This document shows, in pieces, positions 60,712 through 64,000 of a stretch of DNA of 64,000 nt (positions within the stretch are counted from its first letter, which is position 1; each line of letters opens with the position of its first letter). The DNA is from CAIVAT01 sp964525995. GTDB lineage: Bacteria; Bacteroidota; Bacteroidia; Bacteroidales; FEN-979. The stretch spans positions 124,001-188,000 of the forward strand of contig CAZGIM010000003.1 in NCBI GenBank assembly GCA_964525995.1, written 5' to 3'. The position numbers and the translations under genes were made by a program. The notes under the pieces are model-generated. The model was not told the origin of the DNA. It saw only the letters and a list, made by a program, of their open reading frames with translations, and did not search any database.

Positions 60712-63465
60712 CTATCTTAGTTTCAACATCAGCGTTATATTCGGTGTGAAACCCAGGAACAGTTTATCCGTTTCGATAATATTCCCGTCGATGATCTGGT
60801 ATTCCTTGTACCAGATATTCCTCCTGTTATAGACATTGAAAATCGAAAGGCCGATGTTTCCCCATTCGTTACCGTTGTCTTTTCGGCGCAGGTGGTAGTT
60901 TACTCCGAGGTCGAGCCGGTGATAATCGGGCAGGCGGCTTCCGTTTTTTGCTCCGAAGTCGATGTAAGTTTGTTCGGTACCGTTGAGCAGGTTTACGGTG
61001 TACGATCCGTCGGGTGCAGTATAGGGTCTTCCCGAGGCGAAGAGCCAGGTAAGTGAGAAACTCCAGTTCCGGTAGTCGTACATACTGACGAACTTGAATT
61101 CATGGGTCACGTCCTGTGAGGCGGCGAAATAGTCGTTACCATAGATTGAAATCTTATTTCTTACCTGGCCGAGGGTATAACTTACCCAGCCGGTCAGATT
61201 ACCGGTTTTCTTCTGTAACAGAAACTCAACTCCGGTGGAGTAACCTACTCCGTTGAAGAAGTTCTCGGCATAGGTGGATCCCTCACGGGTAGGCTGGAAC
61301 CGTAGTGAATATTCTGTCACTCCATCGATGCTTTTATAATACCCTTCGGCGCTGGCAAGGAATGCTTTGCTCTCCCAGCTGATCCCTGCGATGTAATGCC
61401 AGGCGGTGCCTACCGGGATCAGGTCGCCATCAGACAGAGTCCAGAAATCGCGGCTACCACTCAGAAAATCCTCCCGGACCACCCGGTTGGCAAACTGGTC
61501 GAACATCCCGGTTTCTCCGATAATCTTGATGTTTTTGCTCAGGTTGTAAGTGATCGCTAATCGTGGCTCAGGGTAAATTTTCCCGGTAGGAGAAAACCAG
61601 TTCAGCCGCAGTCCCGGAACCACCGACAACCGGGCGTCGAACAGCTTGATTTTATCCTGAAGATAGATGCCTAACAGCGATCCGGTCTGGTGTTTATCGA
61701 GGTAGCTGGTGGTGTCGGCCTCTCCGAAATTGTAGTTGATGAGGTAGCTGGTGTAGAACAACCCGTACCCCAGAAGGTTTTTATTGTTCAGGTTGAAGGA
61801 GTAATCGGTTTTGAAAGTAATGTCGAGCAAGTCGTTGTTCTCGTTGACACCATTGTCGATGGTTCCTCCGCCGCTCTCTCCGCCCGAGTGTGACCCGGTA
61901 CTCGACCGTTCGCGGTTGCTGTAATAGTTTGAGAAGTTCAGCGAAGTGGTCCCGAAATGCCGGCTGTTCCAGTTTCTGGTCCATCGCAAACCGGCCCCCA
62001 TGTTGCCATAGGTTGTGAGGTCGGTATTTTCCATACTGAAACTGAATCCGGATGAAGTGCCACCGGGCGGGCTCCCCATCGACATCCCATTTGATAAATT
62101 GTCGGTTCCGTTGTAAAAACTTAGCGACAGAATATCTTTAGGCGAGGGGCGGAGGGTGAATTTTGCATTGAGATCGTAAAAATAGGATTTTGTGGTGGAA
62201 CTGACCGATGGACCGCCTCCGGGAGGTCCTCCCTTCGTACTTATCTGCTTTACTTCGGTCGTATTGTTGAATTGTTTAAAAATCTTGTCGTATAGCAGAC
62301 CCTGGTATGAACGCCTGAATGCGATCAGTGAGGTGAACCGTTTGCCGATTGGTACCTCAGCATAGATATTGAAACTGAGCAGGCTGATCTCGCCTCCGAT
62401 GGTGAAAGCCTTGGAATTTCCGTCCTTTCCGGTGATCTCTGTAACGCTCGAAAGGCGTCCCCCGAATTTCGATTCAAATCCACCTTTATATAGTTGAACA
62501 TCTTTAATGGCGTTTGAATTGAAGGCGGAGAAAAAGCCGTAAAGATGGTCAACCTGATAGACCGTGAAACCGTCGTAGAGCAGCAGATTCTGATCAGGTG
62601 TCCCTCCTCTTACGTAGAGGTTCGACGATGATTCGTTAGCTGCCGAAACGCCCGGGAGTAGCTGAAAGGAGCGGATTACATCCTTCTCGCCGATATTCGG
62701 GAGCGTCGATAGTTTTTGCGGGGTGATCTTCAGGGTGCTGATCTTGTCGTTGGTGACCATGAGTTGCTCCTGCTCTCCGGATATCTCTACCTCCTTCAGC
62801 ATCTGCGATTGAGGTTCCATCTCGATCAGCAGGTTGGTAAGCGGGAGGTCGGGTGAAAGGAAAATGACGGCCGTTTGGTATCCCAGGTAACTGACCAGCA
62901 GGGTGGAGGTATCGGTGGGGATCTTCACCAGTGAGAAGTAACCATCAGCGTTGGTGAAGGTACCGATTGAGGTGCCTTTGACCCCGATGTTGGCAAACGG
63001 GAGGGCTTCACCGGTGTATTTGTCGCGAACCAGGCCCGAAAGAGTAATCAGGAATTTTTTCGCTTTCCCAGTGTAGCTTCTCGACTGTTTCGATTCCTGC
63101 GGTTTCGAGGTAAGATTTTCGTATTTATTGACCAGGCAGATTGTTGAATCGTTGCCGACGTACCATTTCAATTTGTTTTCACCACACAACTGTGTTAAAA
63201 AGAGGGGTAACGGTTTGTCAATGGGGCGATCGTTTATCTGGATGGAGGAAAATGCCTCCCGGTCGAAGCTGAATTTCAGTTTATTGAGTTGGGCTATATC
63301 GTCAAGCACCTTGTCGAGCGAGGTGATGTAAAGCTTGTCAACATGGATTTTTTCCAGTGTTTCTCGATAGTTTTTCAGAGGATCCTGATCGCCGGTTGTC
63401 TGTGCTGCCAGCATTAACGACATGAGAAACCATGGAAGGATGAGGAGTATTTTTATGATCTTCAA
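60712..63465 (-). CDS. STN-domain TonB-dependent outer-membrane receptor
   Basis: 917 residues. A signal peptide is followed by an STN (secretin/TonB N-terminal) domain at about 38-112, a carboxypeptidase-like regulatory domain (about 138-220, LSGLVRDKYTGEALPFANIGVKGTS), a plug (about 240-345, with NLYVRGGTPDQNLLLYDGFTVYQ and GGFESKFGGRLSSV) and a 22-strand-like barrel ending TLMLKLR. It should import a bulky nutrient across the outer membrane using TonB. The STN domain usually signals to an anti-sigma factor (FecR), but no FecR/sigma pair is nearby; a LytS/LytTR pair follows instead. The substrate is unknown. The promoter is TAGTTTTG at 63517-63524. Confidence 0.93.
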   Translation of the reverse strand: MKIIKILLILPWFLMSLMLAAQTTGDQDPLKNYRETLEKIHVDKLYITSLDKVLDDIAQLNKLKFSFDREAFSSIQINDRPIDKPLPLFLTQLCGENKLKWYVGNDSTICLVNKYENLTSKPQESKQSRSYTGKAKKFLITLSGLVRDKYTGEALPFANIGVKGTSIGTFTNADGYFSLVKIPTDTSTLLVSYLGYQTAVIFLSPDLPLTNLLIEMEPQSQMLKEVEISGEQEQLMVTNDKISTLKITPQKLSTLPNIGEKDVIRSFQLLPGVSAANESSSNLYVRGGTPDQNLLLYDGFTVYQVDHLYGFFSAFNSNAIKDVQLYKGGFESKFGGRLSSVTEITGKDGNSKAFTIGGEISLLSFNIYAEVPIGKRFTSLIAFRRSYQGLLYDKIFKQFNNTTEVKQISTKGGPPGGGPSVSSTTKSYFYDLNAKFTLRPSPKDILSLSFYNGTDNLSNGMSMGSPPGGTSSGFSFSMENTDLTTYGNMGAGLRWTRNWNSRHFGTTSLNFSNYYSNRERSSTGSHSGGESGGGTIDNGVNENNDLLDITFKTDYSFNLNNKNLLGYGLFYTSYLINYNFGEADTTSYLDKHQTGSLLGIYLQDKIKLFDARLSVVPGLRLNWFSPTGKIYPEPRLAITYNLSKNIKIIGETGMFDQFANRVVREDFLSGSRDFWTLSDGDLIPVGTAWHYIAGISWESKAFLASAEGYYKSIDGVTEYSLRFQPTREGSTYAENFFNGVGYSTGVEFLLQKKTGNLTGWVSYTLGQVRNKISIYGNDYFAASQDVTHEFKFVSMYDYRNWSFSLTWLFASGRPYTAPDGSYTVNLLNGTEQTYIDFGAKNGSRLPDYHRLDLGVNYHLRRKDNGNEWGNIGLSIFNVYNRRNIWYKEYQIIDGNIIETDKLFLGFTPNITLMLKLR

Positions 63466-63516
63466 TTGCTTGCGACTTGCTTAGGGTTATTAATAATCTT
63501 TTGGCTGTAAGCGGCG

Positions 63517-63524
63517 CAAAACTA
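63517..63524 (-). promoter_or_regulatory. -7 box (TAGTTTTG) for the receptor/DUF4249 genes
   Basis: Exact TAnnTTTG match on the minus strand, 51 bases before the ATG at 63465. Confidence 0.55.
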
Positions 63525-63675
63525 TTAAAGTGACATTATTTCCTTCAAGAAAATAGGTATATCGGGTTTTTTTATCGGTTAAAAGTTGAATGACCCTGTC
63601 GGACTGGATGTAATCAGATAGGGAGCCAGGATGGGTTACCGTGCAAAGCCATTTTTTACATTTCACAAAAAATGA

Positions 63676-63708
63676 AAACGGCTAATAATTTTTGATTATC
63701 AGCCGTTT
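63676..63708 (-). terminator. Intrinsic terminator after the tRNA-Arg gene
   Basis: A 14-base stem (AAACGGCTAATAAT with ATTATCAGCCGTTT, one mismatch) around a TTTTG loop. Read on the minus strand it is followed by a T-rich run, TTTTCATTTTTT. It lies 14 bases past the tRNA 3' end. Confidence 0.75.
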
Positions 63709-63721
63709 AGTGTGTAAAAAG

Positions 63722-63793
63722 TAGCCCCGATAGGAATCGAACCTATATTTAAAGTTTAGGAAACTTCCGTTCTATCCATTGAACTACAGGGCC
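63722..63793 (-). tRNA. tRNA-Arg (anticodon CCT)
   Basis: 72 bases folding into a full cloverleaf on the minus strand: 7-base acceptor stem (GGCCCTG with CGGGGCT, two G-U pairs), D stem GTTC/GAAC, anticodon stem GAAGT/ACTTT with loop TTCCTAA (anticodon CCT, reading AGG), a 4-base variable loop, T stem ATAGG/CCTAT with TTCGATT loop, and discriminator A. The CCA end is not encoded. Confidence 0.95.
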
Positions 63794-63796
63794 GAA

Positions 63797-63845
63797 ACAA
63801 TGGACAATGGACAATGGACAATTGACAATGGACAATTGACAATGA
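63797..63845 (-). repeat. Heptamer array between the promoter and the tRNA-Arg gene
   Basis: Seven exact heptamers in register on the plus strand: ACAATGG x3, ACAATTG, ACAATGG, ACAATTG, ACAATGA. It starts three bases upstream of the tRNA 5' end and shares the ACAATTG unit with the array at 59808-59835 (there read as CAATTGT). Confidence 0.85.
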
Positions 63846-63883
63846 TGGAATATTAACAGTATTCATTCTTTTCGAATCGGCTG

Positions 63884-63891
63884 CAAAGGTA
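63884..63891 (-). promoter_or_regulatory. -7 box (TACCTTTG) for tRNA-Arg
   Basis: Exact TAnnTTTG match on the minus strand, just after the upstream coding region's stop; the tRNA leader would be about 84 bases and contain the heptamer array. Confidence 0.5.
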
Positions 63892-63896
63892 AGGAA

Positions 63897-64000
63897 TTAT
63901 TTAATATCGGCGCCGTTTACCGCTCCTTCGGCGGGGGAGACGAAAAAGAGCCTTCCGTCGGGATTTTCAGCCATCAGGATCATTCCCTGCGAGTCGATGC
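63897..64000 (-). CDS. metG: C-terminal end of a probable methionyl-tRNA synthetase (partial)
   Basis: Only the last 34 codons are in the window, read leftward and ending with TAA at 63897-63899. The visible peptide, GMILMAENPDG then LFFVSPAEGAVNGADIK, matches the end of the C-terminal tRNA-binding (EMAP/Trbp111-like) domain found in MetG of Bacteroidota, where GMILMAE and FVSP are conserved. A free-standing tRNA-binding protein is the alternative. tRNA-Arg lies downstream on the same strand, with its own promoter. Confidence 0.65.
   Translation of the reverse strand, partial: IDSQGMILMAENPDGRLFFVSPAEGAVNGADIK

Overview
The window is bacterial and comes from the phylum Bacteroidota, probably an environmental or anaerobic Bacteroidales-like lineage. 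The signs are many TAnnTTTG promoter elements (the -7 box of this phylum's housekeeping sigma factor), few Shine-Dalgarno sites, secreted proteins ending in type IX secretion (T9SS) C-terminal domains, a TonB-dependent receptor with STN and carboxypeptidase-like regulatory domains followed by a DUF4249 lipoprotein, and LytS/LytTR-type sensor pairs. Genes are densely packed on both strands, and no phage, insertion sequence or CRISPR array is visible.

Layout. 1-4.5 kb: a truncated M28 lipoprotein peptidase, a T9SS-exported C10 cysteine protease, a START-domain protein and a CBM48-only small protein. 4.8-7.6 kb: a helical orphan and a copper ATPase. 7.7-10 kb: a TPR/PAS histidine kinase. 10.2-16.3 kb: a phosphate-uptake locus (porin O/P, pstS, pstC, pstA, pstB, phoU). 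16.3-21.9 kb: two hybrid histidine kinases in tandem, facing phoU. 22-27.4 kb: sugar transporter, nucleotidyltransferase, beta-barrel protein, PAP2-like membrane protein and rpoN. 27.5-34.1 kb: LytS/LytTR pair followed by a TolC-MacA-MacB-type tripartite exporter. 34.2-42.4 kb: a six-gene Hyf/complex-I-like membrane complex and a TPR protein. 42.5-48.3 kb: a giant T9SS protein with a papain-like domain. 48.7-51.9 kb: TPR histidine kinase plus response regulator. 52.1-55.2 kb: an IPTL-CTERM surface protein with its exosortase and a partner membrane protein. 55.5-57.9 kb: small barrel proteins and an alpha/beta hydrolase. 57.9-63.5 kb: a second LytS/LytTR pair, DUF4249 lipoprotein and TonB-dependent receptor. 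63.7-64 kb: tRNA-Arg(CCT) and the 3' end of what looks like metG.

The most interesting element is the Hyf-like cluster. Its membrane arm keeps the antiporter-like motifs. Its NuoB-like subunit, however, has lost all four cysteines that hold the N2-type [4Fe-4S] cluster (they are D, T, D and N), and its NuoD/HyfG-like subunit lacks the nickel ligands. The only recognisable cluster site is one reassembled ferredoxin site fused to the N terminus of the NuoB-like subunit. The complex therefore looks like an energy-converting-hydrogenase-related machine stripped of its catalytic electron path.

Two other signals stand out. One is a self-contained exosortase/IPTL-CTERM system in an organism that also uses T9SS, with a strong hairpin terminator between target and sortase. 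The other is a set of in-register heptamer and octamer tandem arrays in transcribed leaders or intercistronic gaps: in the 5' leader of a LytS kinase, between the tRNA promoter and the tRNA, in the pstB-phoU gap and inside the hyf operon.
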